From Eutrophosalina sp902522775 (GTDB lineage Bacteria; Bacteroidota; Bacteroidia; Flavobacteriales; Flavobacteriaceae): a stretch of 64,000 nt of DNA. Made by a program: the position numbers and the translations under genes. The DNA is taken from contig CABYWQ010000005.1 in NCBI GenBank assembly GCA_902522775.1, positions 1 through 64,000 of the forward strand, given 5' to 3'. This document shows, in pieces, positions 9,151-18,550 of the stretch (within the stretch, counting starts at the first letter, position 1; the number at the start of each line of letters is the position of its first letter). The notes under the pieces are model-generated. The model had not been told where the DNA came from. It saw only the letters and a list, made by a program, of their open reading frames with translations, and made no database searches.

Positions 9151-9759
9151 ATGAAGAAGTATGTTTTAGAATTAATAGGAACATTTTTTATTGTTTTTAC
9201 TGTAGGTTTAGGTTCTAATCCTTTGTCTGTTGGATTCGCCTACATTGCAATGATATATATAGGCTTTAATATTTCAGGAGCACACTACAATCCAGTTATT
9301 TCACTTGTAATGTTTTTAAAGAAAAAAATAGGTATAAAAGATTTAATATTTTATATAATTTTTCAAATAATAGGTGCTTGTTTAGCTGCAACTTCAATAG
9401 CCATGATGAAATCTAACATGCAAATTCAACCAGTACTCGCTGATTCAGTTTATTCTGTAATATTTATGGAAGCTATATTTACGTTCTTTATAATACTTGC
9501 TTATTTAAGAGTGACTAGCAATGATTTAAAGAAAAATTCATTCTATGGTTTAGTAGTTGGGTTACCATTAATTGTAGGAATATTTTCTGCTGCTCCTGTT
9601 TCAGGCGCTGTCTTTAATCCCGCTGTATCCATAGGTCCTTCAATAATTGATATGCTGACTAGTGAGGGAGTTTCACAGTATTTTACTTGGTATTATTTAG
9701 TTGGACCAGTTTTAGGAGGAATTCTTGCCTTTTTGTTAAACAAACTATTTGAAAAATAA
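9151..9759 (+). CDS. Aquaporin-like MIP family channel with altered selectivity filter
   Basis: 202 residues, a little short for the family, with six predicted membrane segments. The two half-helix motifs are NPV at Asn47 (HYNPVIS) and NPA at Asn156 (FNPAVSI). Known water and glycerol channels nearly always have Arg after the second NPA (NPAR) as part of the aromatic/Arg filter; here it is Val159. The channel may therefore pass a solute other than water or glycerol. It sits inside the polysaccharide locus between a secreted hypothetical protein and the susD gene, and ends in a terminator shared with susD. Confidence 0.85.
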   Translation: MKKYVLELIGTFFIVFTVGLGSNPLSVGFAYIAMIYIGFNISGAHYNPVISLVMFLKKKIGIKDLIFYIIFQIIGACLAATSIAMMKSNMQIQPVLADSVYSVIFMEAIFTFFIILAYLRVTSNDLKKNSFYGLVVGLPLIVGIFSAAPVSGAVFNPAVSIGPSIIDMLTSEGVSQYFTWYYLVGPVLGGILAFLLNKLFEK

Positions 9760-9789
9760 AAAAGGACCCAAAATTTGGATCCTTTTTTT
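9758..9789. terminator. Bidirectional rho-independent terminator between aquaporin and susD
   Basis: An A-rich arm followed by GGACCC pairs, with one C/A mismatch, with TTGGATCC and a run of seven T. The symmetrical A/T tails let it act for the plus-strand channel gene and the minus-strand susC-susD operon, which converge here. Confidence 0.8.
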
Positions 9790-9811
9790 ATCAATTAATA
9801 ATTGTAAACAA

Positions 9812-11548
9812 TTAATATCCTGGATTCTCAACAATATTTGGATTATCGGCCAACCTGCCAGTTCCAAATGGTAACCAGTACATTTTAGGCAAGAATGGAG
9901 TATTTTGAGAAAAATTCCATCTCCATTTATTTGCTTTATACTTACCGTCTGATGCTCTCCTTGTCCACTTACTTCCTTGCTTAAGTTTAAAGTGTAGTTC
10001 AGCTTCAGCATCTCTCCAAGCTCTCAAATCCCAATATCTGTGATTTTCAGCGAACAATTCTACAAATCTTTCATTCTTAATTAAATCAAGAGTTATTTGA
10101 GTCTTTGCTGGCATTCCTGATCTAGCTCTTAACGTATTGATAAGTTGTTTAGCTCTCACAGGTTTATTCATTTCAAAAGCAGCTTCAGCAGCATTTAGAT
10201 ACATTTCACCAGTTCTAAGAACTACGTAAGGTGTTTCGTCCGTACCAAATGGTGGAAATTCAATAGCTGGATCAATTCTTTTTTGAACTAGCCTTCCTCC
10301 TCTGTTTCTGTTTCTTACAGGTGCTCTTTGTGGAACAACATTACCTGCTCTACCTTTCACTCCATTAGCTGCATTACCTGCACTTAAATTGTGAAACCAA
10401 ACTTCTCTACCTTGGAATATTTCTTCCGGTGTGAAAAGTGTTGCTAAATATCTTGGATCCTTTGTGTAAATAACTTCTTCAATATCAAACCATACGCGGT
10501 TATTAAATTTTCCATGATGTTTGTTTCCAGGACTTCCATCAACATGTTCAAAACGCGCATCAGATGAAAGATACATATGCATGTTAGAACCCCAACCAGC
10601 TTTAAATCCATCAGGCATTCCGTAACCACTCCAAGTGTGTGTTTTTCCCAAGGATAGACTATATTCCTCAACAAAAATATGTTCAGCAACATCTTTATAA
10701 AATATCTCTGAGAAGTTATCAACCAAGTTAGCGCCACCTTTATATAAAGGATGTCTTCCACTTTCAATAACAGCACTAGCAGCGCCGTGGGCCATTTGAT
10801 AGTAAGCTTGTGCACTACTTGCAGGGATTGATGTTAATCCATTTGCAGATTGAGGATGATATTTCGCAATTCTACCTGCAAATAAAGCTGCTCTACTTTT
10901 TAAAGCTCTAGCTGCCATACTTGTAGCTTTACCACCAATAGCTGTGGGTGGCAGATCTGCAATACCAGCATCCAAATCAGCAATAATTTGATCATAACAA
11001 TCTTTTAAACTAGATCTAGGAATCATTAATTCCTCTACAGGATCATCAACTTGTTTTGGTTCCAATTCTAGAGGAACACCACCATACCTTTTAACCATTT
11101 CAAAATACATCCAAGCTCGTAGAAATTTAGCCTCAGCTATTTGTTGTTTCACCATCTGAGGATCAAAAGAAGCTTCACTTAAAATTTCAATGATTTCATT
11201 AGCTGACCTTATGTTTCCATATTGAAATTTCGCAATCCTGGAATGTGCACCAGAAGCAGTAGGAACATGTGTGGACGCCTGAATACCTTGTTGCCACGGA
11301 GCCATTAAAGTATATTCTCCTCCAAGAACTGCATCAGTAAGCCTATCCTGATTAGGATAACCTCGTCCTTCATTAGGTTCAAAATTTGCATTAGCATATA
11401 TTTTAGTTAAAAAAGCTTCAACTAGTTTCGGATCTTTTTTTACAGCATCTTCAGCAATCATATCTGTTGGTTGCAAATCTAAATCTGCACAACCAATTAA
11501 GATAAATAGTGGAAGAATAAATATTAATATTTTTTCAATGTTTTTCAT
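9812..11548 (-). CDS. SusD/RagB-like surface glycan-binding lipoprotein
   Basis: 578 residues, typical SusD length. A lipoprotein signal ends at Cys20 (FILIGC), followed by ADLDLQPTD, the usual start of mature SusD proteins. The N-terminal helical TPR-like part contains AEAKFLRAWMYFEMVKRYGG, a hallmark segment, and the C-terminal RagB/SusD part contains VVLRTGEMYLNAAEAAF and ENHRYWDLRAWR. SusD forms the lid over the SusC barrel and binds oligosaccharide at the cell surface. It lies 25 bases downstream of susC, as usual. Its codon and amino-acid make-up is less Lys/Asn-rich than its neighbours, probably reflecting exported, well-expressed protein rather than transfer. Confidence 0.95.
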   Translation of the reverse strand: MKNIEKILIFILPLFILIGCADLDLQPTDMIAEDAVKKDPKLVEAFLTKIYANANFEPNEGRGYPNQDRLTDAVLGGEYTLMAPWQQGIQASTHVPTASGAHSRIAKFQYGNIRSANEIIEILSEASFDPQMVKQQIAEAKFLRAWMYFEMVKRYGGVPLELEPKQVDDPVEELMIPRSSLKDCYDQIIADLDAGIADLPPTAIGGKATSMAARALKSRAALFAGRIAKYHPQSANGLTSIPASSAQAYYQMAHGAASAVIESGRHPLYKGGANLVDNFSEIFYKDVAEHIFVEEYSLSLGKTHTWSGYGMPDGFKAGWGSNMHMYLSSDARFEHVDGSPGNKHHGKFNNRVWFDIEEVIYTKDPRYLATLFTPEEIFQGREVWFHNLSAGNAANGVKGRAGNVVPQRAPVRNRNRGGRLVQKRIDPAIEFPPFGTDETPYVVLRTGEMYLNAAEAAFEMNKPVRAKQLINTLRARSGMPAKTQITLDLIKNERFVELFAENHRYWDLRAWRDAEAELHFKLKQGSKWTRRASDGKYKANKWRWNFSQNTPFLPKMYWLPFGTGRLADNPNIVENPGY

Positions 11549-11573
11549 AATATAAATTTACTTATTTTTTAAA

Positions 11574-14500
11574 TTAAAATCCAATTTTAATACCTGTTGT
11601 CACAGTTTTAACGTTTGGATAATCTCTATCGTTTGCACCAAGAATTTCTGGGTCGTGTTCACCTGAAAATAATCCCAGATTATCAAATGTAAGAAGGTTT
11701 GATCCACCTACATATATTTGAGCATTATCGATACCTAATCTATTTGTTAGACTTTTAGGCACATTGAAACTTACATTTAAAGTTTTTAGCCTTAAGTAAG
11801 TTGTAGGTAGCCTGGAAAAGTCGTTAGAAAAGTTATTATTAGGTGTTGCACCTCCAGTATTATTTGTAGGTGGGAAAGCTCTAAGTACTGAAATATCTCC
11901 ATTAGCATCTACCAATGATCTGTTATCAAAAACAAATTGCTTTGGAATTCCTTGATGACTATTTAATCCTTGCCAACTACCACTACCAGTGAAATTGATA
12001 GAGTATCCAGATGCACCTTGCCATAAAGCGTCAATACTCCAGTTACCCCACCTTGCACTTGTCCAAGCACTAAAATTCCATTTAGGCATACCTCCTTGAC
12101 CAATAATGACTTGATCTCTCCAGTCGATTATTCCATCACCATTTTGATCAGTATAAATTAAGTCTCCAACTATTAACGTTGAATTTCCAGCCGTATCCTG
12201 ATCAACTGGGTGAGCATCAATTTGAGCTTGGGTAGTGAAGAATCCATTGGATGTATATCCCCATTGTAAATCATCCCATCTTCCAGTTCGGACATATCTA
12301 TTATTATAATCCAAATTAGCTTGTAAAGTAGCTTCATCGACGCCAGTGGTAGGTAGAATATTTTCTTCCAATTTCACAAATTTTCCTCTAGAATAAGAAA
12401 TCATTGGATTAATTTCATAAGAAAATTTATTACCTACTTTACCATTGTGTTTTATCATTAAATCAAATCCTCGATTATCTTTAGAATTTAGGTTAGTTCT
12501 TGGCAGTTCTGCTCCAAAGTGAAATGGTATATCTGCGTCAGGTAATGCCAACATATCTTCTCTCAATCTGTAGAAGATATCTAACTCAAAACCAAGCGCT
12601 CCATCCCACAATGTTCCCTCAAGACCAATATTTGAGATGGACATTGTTTCCCACGTAACTAAAGCATTAGCAAGACCAGCAGATGCGATAATTGGATAAG
12701 GCTGTCCTCCAAATAAATAGAATCCATTGGAAATATTATATCCTGTTAAAAAATCAAAATTCGAAACAGCATCATTACCCATTATACCATGAGAAAGTCT
12801 AAGTTTTAAGTTATTCCAAGAAGAGCTGTCTTTCATGAAATCTTCTTCAGAAATTCTCCATCCAAAGCTAAAAGCAGGAAACACACCCCATCTTCCTTCT
12901 ACAGAATATCTGGCAGTTGCATCAGCTCTTACAATGGCTTCAAATAAATACTTGTCCTTTAAACTATAGTTTACCCTAGTAACATAACTAGATCTAGCAC
13001 TTTCTGAAAAAATTTCAGCATTGTCTTTCTCAGCTTCTGAAGAATAATTTAGATAAGGTGCCTCAAAAGATAAAGGATCGGTTCTAGATCCCATTAAATA
13101 GTCTCTTTTAAATGTTGTAGATTCAGCAACAAAGAGAGCTTTTAATTCACTATCCTCAAATTCTTTTTCATAGCTTAAAGAAAATCTTGGAAGTAATTCC
13201 ATATCTCTATCAGCATTAACACTGATGTTATCCCTTTGAAATGTTCCAAATGGAATATATGCTGCATCACCTTCACCATATGAAGGATCATAAGTATACA
13301 TCATGAACTGCTTTACGATATTTTTATTCCACTCATTTTGAGCCTCCATATTAATACTAGCTGTTGCTTCTAAACCATCAATAAAAGGAACATCATATGT
13401 CAAACTGATTGCACCTCTTAAGTTATTATCACGATCTACTCTAGTACCAGCAAATTCCTTTTTGAGCATGTATATCGGGGAATATGGTGTTGCTGCTCCA
13501 GAATGGGATGGATAACTAGGATCTGGATAAATTGGCATGTGAGTAGGTTTACCCGTACTAAGCCTGTTATACATCTCTGTTAATCCAAAGTTTGCTCTAT
13601 CAAGAGTTGTTTGAAAATATGATATGTCTAATTGAGCAGATAAATTATCTGTAAACTCCATATCTAAATTAGATCTAATATTGTATCTCTCGTGTGTATA
13701 ATCAGCATCACGAAATGCACTTTCAGTATCTGTAAATCCTATTGAAACAAAATAACCAATTCCTTTACTTCTTCCTCTTGCGCTTAGGTTATGCTGTGTT
13801 TGAGGAGTCCAGTCTTTATAAATAGATTCATACCAGTCAAATCCAGCAAAATCTTCACCAGTTAAATTATTATAAACCTTCTTTCTTGTAGCATCCCAGG
13901 ATAAATATCCAGGTGCCTCATTTTCAAAACCTAATCCATTTTCCTCTAAAAGTTGACCATAATCATGTACTCCTAAAGTATTAGGTTGTACCGTTAGGGA
14001 TGACCAAGTAGTAGTACCATGATAGGCAAATTTTGCACCTTCGCCTCTATCCGTTCCCCTTTTGGTCGTAACTAATATTACACCATTACCAGCTCGTGCA
14101 CCATATATTGACGCAGCACCATCTTTCAGTACAGATATAGATTCAATATCATTTGGGTCAACTTGACCAAAAGTAGCAACTATACCATCTACCAAGATTA
14201 AAGGAGCTTCAAAGTTTCTAATTCTTAATGTTGCGAAAGATGCTCCAGGAAGAGCTCCAGTTTGTCTTGTGGATAATCCAGCAACTTGACCCATCATAAG
14301 CTCACTAGTATTTGTAGCAGGCCTAAGTGTTAGTGACTCGGACGATACTGTACCAACAGCTCCAGTTAATGTTTTCTTTGTTTGAGATCCATAACCAACA
14401 ACAACTACCTCTTCAAGTTTGGATACATCCTCTTCAAGTGTAACTGACATGGAGGATGATAAATCACTAACCTCCTGAGTTATAAATCCTAAATAACTAA

Positions 14501-14726
14501 ATACTAAAACTGCATTGCTATCAACACTTAACTGAAAGTTTCCATCAAAATCACTTACAACTCCGTTAGTAGTATTCATTTCTACAATACTAACTCCTGG
14601 AAGTGGATTTCCCTCAGCATCAGAAACTGTTCCTGATACCATTTGTTGAGAAAAGACATTAATTGAAACAAATAGAAAAGCAAAAGACAATAGCAGACTT
14701 AATACATTAATGCGTGTGTTTTTCAT
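11574..14726 (-). CDS. SusC/RagA-like TonB-dependent outer-membrane transporter
   Basis: 1050 residues from the ATG at 14726; an in-frame ATG at 14735 would add three residues (MYT) and is the alternative. After the signal peptide comes a carboxypeptidase-regulatory-like domain (VSGTVSDAEGNPLPGVSI, residues about 30-110), a TonB-box-like VVVVGYG, a plug domain (ILVDGI, SISVLKDGAASIYGARAGNGVI) and a long beta-barrel ending in Phe (IKIGF), as expected for outer-membrane insertion. It imports oligosaccharides with energy from TonB and works with the SusD protein encoded next. It is divergent from the SSS symporter across 263 bases in which I could not find a clear promoter. Confidence 0.95.
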   Translation of the reverse strand: MKNTRINVLSLLLSFAFLFVSINVFSQQMVSGTVSDAEGNPLPGVSIVEMNTTNGVVSDFDGNFQLSVDSNAVLVFSYLGFITQEVSDLSSSMSVTLEEDVSKLEEVVVVGYGSQTKKTLTGAVGTVSSESLTLRPATNTSELMMGQVAGLSTRQTGALPGASFATLRIRNFEAPLILVDGIVATFGQVDPNDIESISVLKDGAASIYGARAGNGVILVTTKRGTDRGEGAKFAYHGTTTWSSLTVQPNTLGVHDYGQLLEENGLGFENEAPGYLSWDATRKKVYNNLTGEDFAGFDWYESIYKDWTPQTQHNLSARGRSKGIGYFVSIGFTDTESAFRDADYTHERYNIRSNLDMEFTDNLSAQLDISYFQTTLDRANFGLTEMYNRLSTGKPTHMPIYPDPSYPSHSGAATPYSPIYMLKKEFAGTRVDRDNNLRGAISLTYDVPFIDGLEATASINMEAQNEWNKNIVKQFMMYTYDPSYGEGDAAYIPFGTFQRDNISVNADRDMELLPRFSLSYEKEFEDSELKALFVAESTTFKRDYLMGSRTDPLSFEAPYLNYSSEAEKDNAEIFSESARSSYVTRVNYSLKDKYLFEAIVRADATARYSVEGRWGVFPAFSFGWRISEEDFMKDSSSWNNLKLRLSHGIMGNDAVSNFDFLTGYNISNGFYLFGGQPYPIIASAGLANALVTWETMSISNIGLEGTLWDGALGFELDIFYRLREDMLALPDADIPFHFGAELPRTNLNSKDNRGFDLMIKHNGKVGNKFSYEINPMISYSRGKFVKLEENILPTTGVDEATLQANLDYNNRYVRTGRWDDLQWGYTSNGFFTTQAQIDAHPVDQDTAGNSTLIVGDLIYTDQNGDGIIDWRDQVIIGQGGMPKWNFSAWTSARWGNWSIDALWQGASGYSINFTGSGSWQGLNSHQGIPKQFVFDNRSLVDANGDISVLRAFPPTNNTGGATPNNNFSNDFSRLPTTYLRLKTLNVSFNVPKSLTNRLGIDNAQIYVGGSNLLTFDNLGLFSGEHDPEILGANDRDYPNVKTVTTGIKIGF

Positions 14727-14989
14727 TGTATACATATTTGTTTAGTTGATTTTTAAAAGTATATAATTATATGTAAATGATTATATTGCCATCAGTAAAA
14801 AGTTAATGTAATGATAATTTTTGATGGCTTTATGGTAATAGATGGAAGTAATAGAGGTTCTTTAGATATGTATTTGATAAAAATTAAGGCCTAATTTTAT
14901 CATCTTTATAATTAAAAAGCTAAATTTTGATAGATACGTAACTTTTTAGCTTAAAAATTGAAATAATAATAATACTAAAAATAATATTT

Positions 14990-16678
14990 ATGGATTTTTC
15001 TACTGTAGATTTTGTAGTTTTTTCTTTGTATGCAATAATAATTCTTTCAATTGGTTTGTACGTTTCAAGGACTAAGGATGGAAAAGCAAAAAGTGCTGAA
15101 GATTACTTTTTGGCTGGCAAGTCATTACCTTGGTGGGCTATTGGAGCGTCCTTAATAGCTGCCAATATATCAGCCGAGCAATTTATTGGTATGTCAGGAT
15201 CTGGATTTGCTTTGGGACTTGCTATCGCTTCATATGAATGGATGGCAGCAATTACTTTATTGGTGGTTGCTAAATATTTTCTACCAATTTTTATTGAAAA
15301 AAAACTTTACACAATCCCTGAATTTATTGAAAAAAGGTTTAGCTCAAATCTAAAAACAATTTTAGCAATGTTTTGGATTGCATTATTTGTGTTTGTAAAC
15401 CTTACAACCGTTCTTTTTCTAGGCGGAAAAGCACTAGATACAATAATAGGAAGTGGTGATGGAAGTATTTTGATTAACAGTATAATTGGATTAGCATTGT
15501 TTGCCGCGGCTTATTCTCTGTGGGGCGGCCTAGCTGCTGTTGCTTGGACAGATGTTGTACAAGTTGTTCTACTTATTATTGGAGGATTATTAATGACCTA
15601 TTTTGCTTTATCTAATGTTACGGAAAGTGGTAATTTCATTGATGGAATTGCTCATGTTTATAATACTGCTCCAGAACGTTTTTCGATGATTCTTTCTAAA
15701 GGAGAAATTATTACCCCAAATGGTCGCGATGCTTGGTGGGACTTACCAGGCCTGGCTGTTTTAATAGGTGGAATGTGGGTTGCAAACTTATATTATTGGG
15801 GCTTTAATCAATACATTATTCAAAGAACGTTGGCTGCAAAAAACCTTAGAGAAGGACAAAAAGGAATTGTATTTGCTGCATTTCTTAAATTAATTATTCC
15901 AGTTATTGTTGTATTGCCAGGTATTATTGCTTATGTTATGAATTTAGATCCATCGGCTGGTTCTTTAAATATTGATCTCTTAGGGGCTGAAGGTTTTTTA
16001 GGTAATTCAGGGAATATTGCAAATGATAATGCTGCACCTTGGCTAATAAAGAATTTTGTTCCTGTTGGTTTAAAAGGGCTGATTTTAGCTGCATTAGCAG
16101 CAGCAATAGTATCATCACTTGCTTCAATGGTGAATTCAACTTCAACAATATTTACTATGGATATCTATAAATCTTTAATTAATAAAAAAGCAAATGATAT
16201 AAAAATGGTTAAAGTTGGTAGATTAACTGGTCTAATTGCTTTAATTACAGCAACTATAATTGCACCTCAACTGGGAAGCTTAGGTCAAGTTTTTCAATTT
16301 ATTCAGGAATATACTGGTGTAGTTAGCCCGGGTATTTTAGCTGTATTTTTAATGGGCTTGTTTTACAAAAAAGCAACAAATAATGCATCTATTTGGGGTG
16401 TAATATTATCAATTCCTATTGCAATGTATTTCAAAGTTGCCCCAAATGGTTGGAGTGATTCAATTATTTTCCTAAATCTTCCATTCATGCATCAAATGAT
16501 GTTGACATGCCTAGGAACTCTATTTGTTATATATATCATTAGTGGTATAGAAAACAAAGGTGATGATCCTAAAGGAATTACGTTAAGTAAAAAACTTTTT
16601 CAAACTGACAAAACATTTAATTTAGCAGCTTTTGCAGTTCTGCTTATTACAGCACTATTGTATGCTTTATTTTGGTAA
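14990..16678 (+). CDS. Sodium/solute symporter (SSS family, SGLT-like)
   Basis: 562 residues with about 14 predicted membrane segments. The N-terminal AEDYFLAGKSLPWWAIGASLIAANIS region, the AYSLWGGLAAVAWTDVVQ segment and the VSSLASMVNSTSTIFTMDIY helix are typical of the SSS family. It uses the sodium gradient to bring a small organic solute, here most likely a sugar, through the inner membrane. The gene is divergent from susC and heads a plus-strand run with two sulfatases (next start 5 bases after its stop), so its substrate is probably a desulfated sugar of this locus. Together with the RhaT-like protein it gives the locus two different inner-membrane uptake systems. Confidence 0.9.
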   Translation: MDFSTVDFVVFSLYAIIILSIGLYVSRTKDGKAKSAEDYFLAGKSLPWWAIGASLIAANISAEQFIGMSGSGFALGLAIASYEWMAAITLLVVAKYFLPIFIEKKLYTIPEFIEKRFSSNLKTILAMFWIALFVFVNLTTVLFLGGKALDTIIGSGDGSILINSIIGLALFAAAYSLWGGLAAVAWTDVVQVVLLIIGGLLMTYFALSNVTESGNFIDGIAHVYNTAPERFSMILSKGEIITPNGRDAWWDLPGLAVLIGGMWVANLYYWGFNQYIIQRTLAAKNLREGQKGIVFAAFLKLIIPVIVVLPGIIAYVMNLDPSAGSLNIDLLGAEGFLGNSGNIANDNAAPWLIKNFVPVGLKGLILAALAAAIVSSLASMVNSTSTIFTMDIYKSLINKKANDIKMVKVGRLTGLIALITATIIAPQLGSLGQVFQFIQEYTGVVSPGILAVFLMGLFYKKATNNASIWGVILSIPIAMYFKVAPNGWSDSIIFLNLPFMHQMMLTCLGTLFVIYIISGIENKGDDPKGITLSKKLFQTDKTFNLAAFAVLLITALLYALFW

Positions 16679-16683
16679 AATTT

Positions 16684-18546
16684 ATGAAAAAATATTTACT
16701 ATTAATTTTCGTTTTCATTATTTCATCATGCAATGACGAATTAGATCCAAAACCTAACATCCTTTGGATAGTAACGGAAGATAATTCACTACACTACATG
16801 AACTTATATACTAAAGGTGGAGCTGAAATGCCTAATGTTTATTCTTTAGCATCCGAAGGTATTGTATTTAACAATGCTTTTTCAAATGCACCTGTTTGTT
16901 CCGTTGCTAGAAGCACTATAATTACTGGCGTTTATTCACCAAGAATAGGCACCCAATATCACAGAAGAATGTCATTAGTTAAATTACCGGATGATGTTAA
17001 GCCTCTTCCTGTTTATTTGAAAGAAGCTGGATACTACACAAGTAATAACTCAAAAGAAGATTACAATTTTATTAAAGATGGTGAAATCTGGGATGAATCA
17101 TCAGGTAAAGCTTCTTATAAAAACAGAAAAAAAGAGCAACCATTTTTTCATGTACAAAATTTTCATAATACCCACGAAGGACAATTACACTTTGATCAAG
17201 AACATTTAGAAAATGCATTGAAGACCAATAATTTAGATAGTGTTAAACTTTTCCCTTACCATCCAGATACTCCAACTTTTAGATATACGCAATCTCTTTA
17301 TCACAACCATCACAAAGATGTTGATAAAGAGATAGGGAAATTTATAAAAAAACTTGAAGATGAAAATCTACTTGATAATACCATAATATTTTACTACGCA
17401 GATCATGGTGGAGTATTGCCTAGAAGTAAGGGCTATATTTATGAAAGTGGTTTAAATGTACCTTTAGTGGTCCGTGTTCCTGAGAAATTTAAAAAATTAT
17501 CTCCATTCAAAGCTGGTTCTAGAACTTCCACTTTTGTAGAATTTGTTGATTTAGTACCAACTGTTCTATCACTTGCTGGAATTGAAATTCCAAGATCAAT
17601 TGACGGTAAACCATTTCTAGGTAAAAAATTAAAAAAATCTAAGCTAGAAAAACAAAACACAACATTTGGTTATGCTGATAGATTTGATGAAAAATATGAT
17701 TTGGTGAGATCAATTAGGATTGGAAAATATAAATACATCAGAAATTACCAACCATTTAATGTTGATGGATTATATAATTTTTACAGGTATAAAATGTTAG
17801 CTTACAAAGAATGGTATAAATTGTTTCAGGATGGAAAATTAAATGAGGTTCAAAGTCAGTTTTTTAAACCAAGAGCACCTGAGGCACTATACAATATCGA
17901 TGAAGATCCTCATGAAATAAAAAACTTAGCTAAGGATAAAAATTACATTGAAATATTACTAGACTTAAGGACAAAATTGAATGATCATTTAGTTTCAATT
18001 AATGATTTAAGTTTTATTCCTGAACCACATTTATTAGAAAATGGTCTTGATGATATCGTTAGTTATTCAGAAAAAAATAAAGATTTAATTTCAAGATTAA
18101 TCAAAATTTCAGACCTCTCGCTGAATGATTATAAACAAGTGTCATCTAAAATACAAGATGCGCTAAATGATATTAACCCATGGGTTAGATATTGGGGATT
18201 AATAGTAAGTTCATCATTTGGTAGCAAAGCATTAGAAAATAAAGAACAAATAAATTCTATTTTTGAAAATGACCCTGAAAATTTAGTGAGAATGAGAGCT
18301 GCAGAGTTTATGCTTTTGAATAATCTTGAAATCAGTGATTCAAAAATTAATTCATTATTAAAAAAATCAAATTCCGAGGCAGAGACAAACCTAATGTTAA
18401 ATACCTTGGCTAATATAAAAACTTCTAATCCTAATTATAAACTAAATCTAAATAAAAGAGTTTTTCCAGAGAATTGGCTCCCACCTCTAAGAGAAGAAAA
18501 TGCATTAGTTAACAGGAGAATGAATTATCTTACCGAAAGTGAATAA
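16684..18546 (+). CDS. S1-family sulfatase with non-canonical CSVAR motif and HEAT-like C-terminal extension
   Basis: 620 residues from the ATG at 16684, 5 bases after the symporter stop; an upstream in-frame TTG at 16672 is less likely because the signal peptide starts cleanly at MKKYLLL. The lipobox Cys is residue 16. The maturation motif is CSVARS at Cys72, differing from the usual C-x-P-S-R, and the metal-binding pair is TED rather than DD. A YADHGG motif marks the second half of the sulfatase domain, which ends near residue 450. The remaining 150 residues contain repeated helical units around NPWVRYWGL and VRMRAAEF, like HEAT repeats. Such extensions are uncommon among sulfatases and may bind a partner or substrate. 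Confidence 0.88.
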   Translation: MKKYLLLIFVFIISSCNDELDPKPNILWIVTEDNSLHYMNLYTKGGAEMPNVYSLASEGIVFNNAFSNAPVCSVARSTIITGVYSPRIGTQYHRRMSLVKLPDDVKPLPVYLKEAGYYTSNNSKEDYNFIKDGEIWDESSGKASYKNRKKEQPFFHVQNFHNTHEGQLHFDQEHLENALKTNNLDSVKLFPYHPDTPTFRYTQSLYHNHHKDVDKEIGKFIKKLEDENLLDNTIIFYYADHGGVLPRSKGYIYESGLNVPLVVRVPEKFKKLSPFKAGSRTSTFVEFVDLVPTVLSLAGIEIPRSIDGKPFLGKKLKKSKLEKQNTTFGYADRFDEKYDLVRSIRIGKYKYIRNYQPFNVDGLYNFYRYKMLAYKEWYKLFQDGKLNEVQSQFFKPRAPEALYNIDEDPHEIKNLAKDKNYIEILLDLRTKLNDHLVSINDLSFIPEPHLLENGLDDIVSYSEKNKDLISRLIKISDLSLNDYKQVSSKIQDALNDINPWVRYWGLIVSSSFGSKALENKEQINSIFENDPENLVRMRAAEFMLLNNLEISDSKINSLLKKSNSEAETNLMLNTLANIKTSNPNYKLNLNKRVFPENWLPPLREENALVNRRMNYLTESE

Positions 18547-18550
18547 AAAA

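Noticed and set aside
9812..14735. Recent horizontal transfer of the susC-susD pair because of less AT-rich codons
   Set aside because: The difference is modest by eye and can be explained by the amino-acid demands and expression level of outer-membrane proteins; no mobile element or repeat flanks the pair.
14736..14989. Regulatory element in the gap between susC and the SSS symporter
   Set aside because: The stretch is AT-rich, but no TAnnTTTG element, palindrome or riboswitch-like structure could be supported on either strand.
16672..16683. TTG start for the CSVAR sulfatase
   Set aside because: It overlaps the symporter stop and only adds four residues before a clean lipoprotein signal that starts at an ATG.
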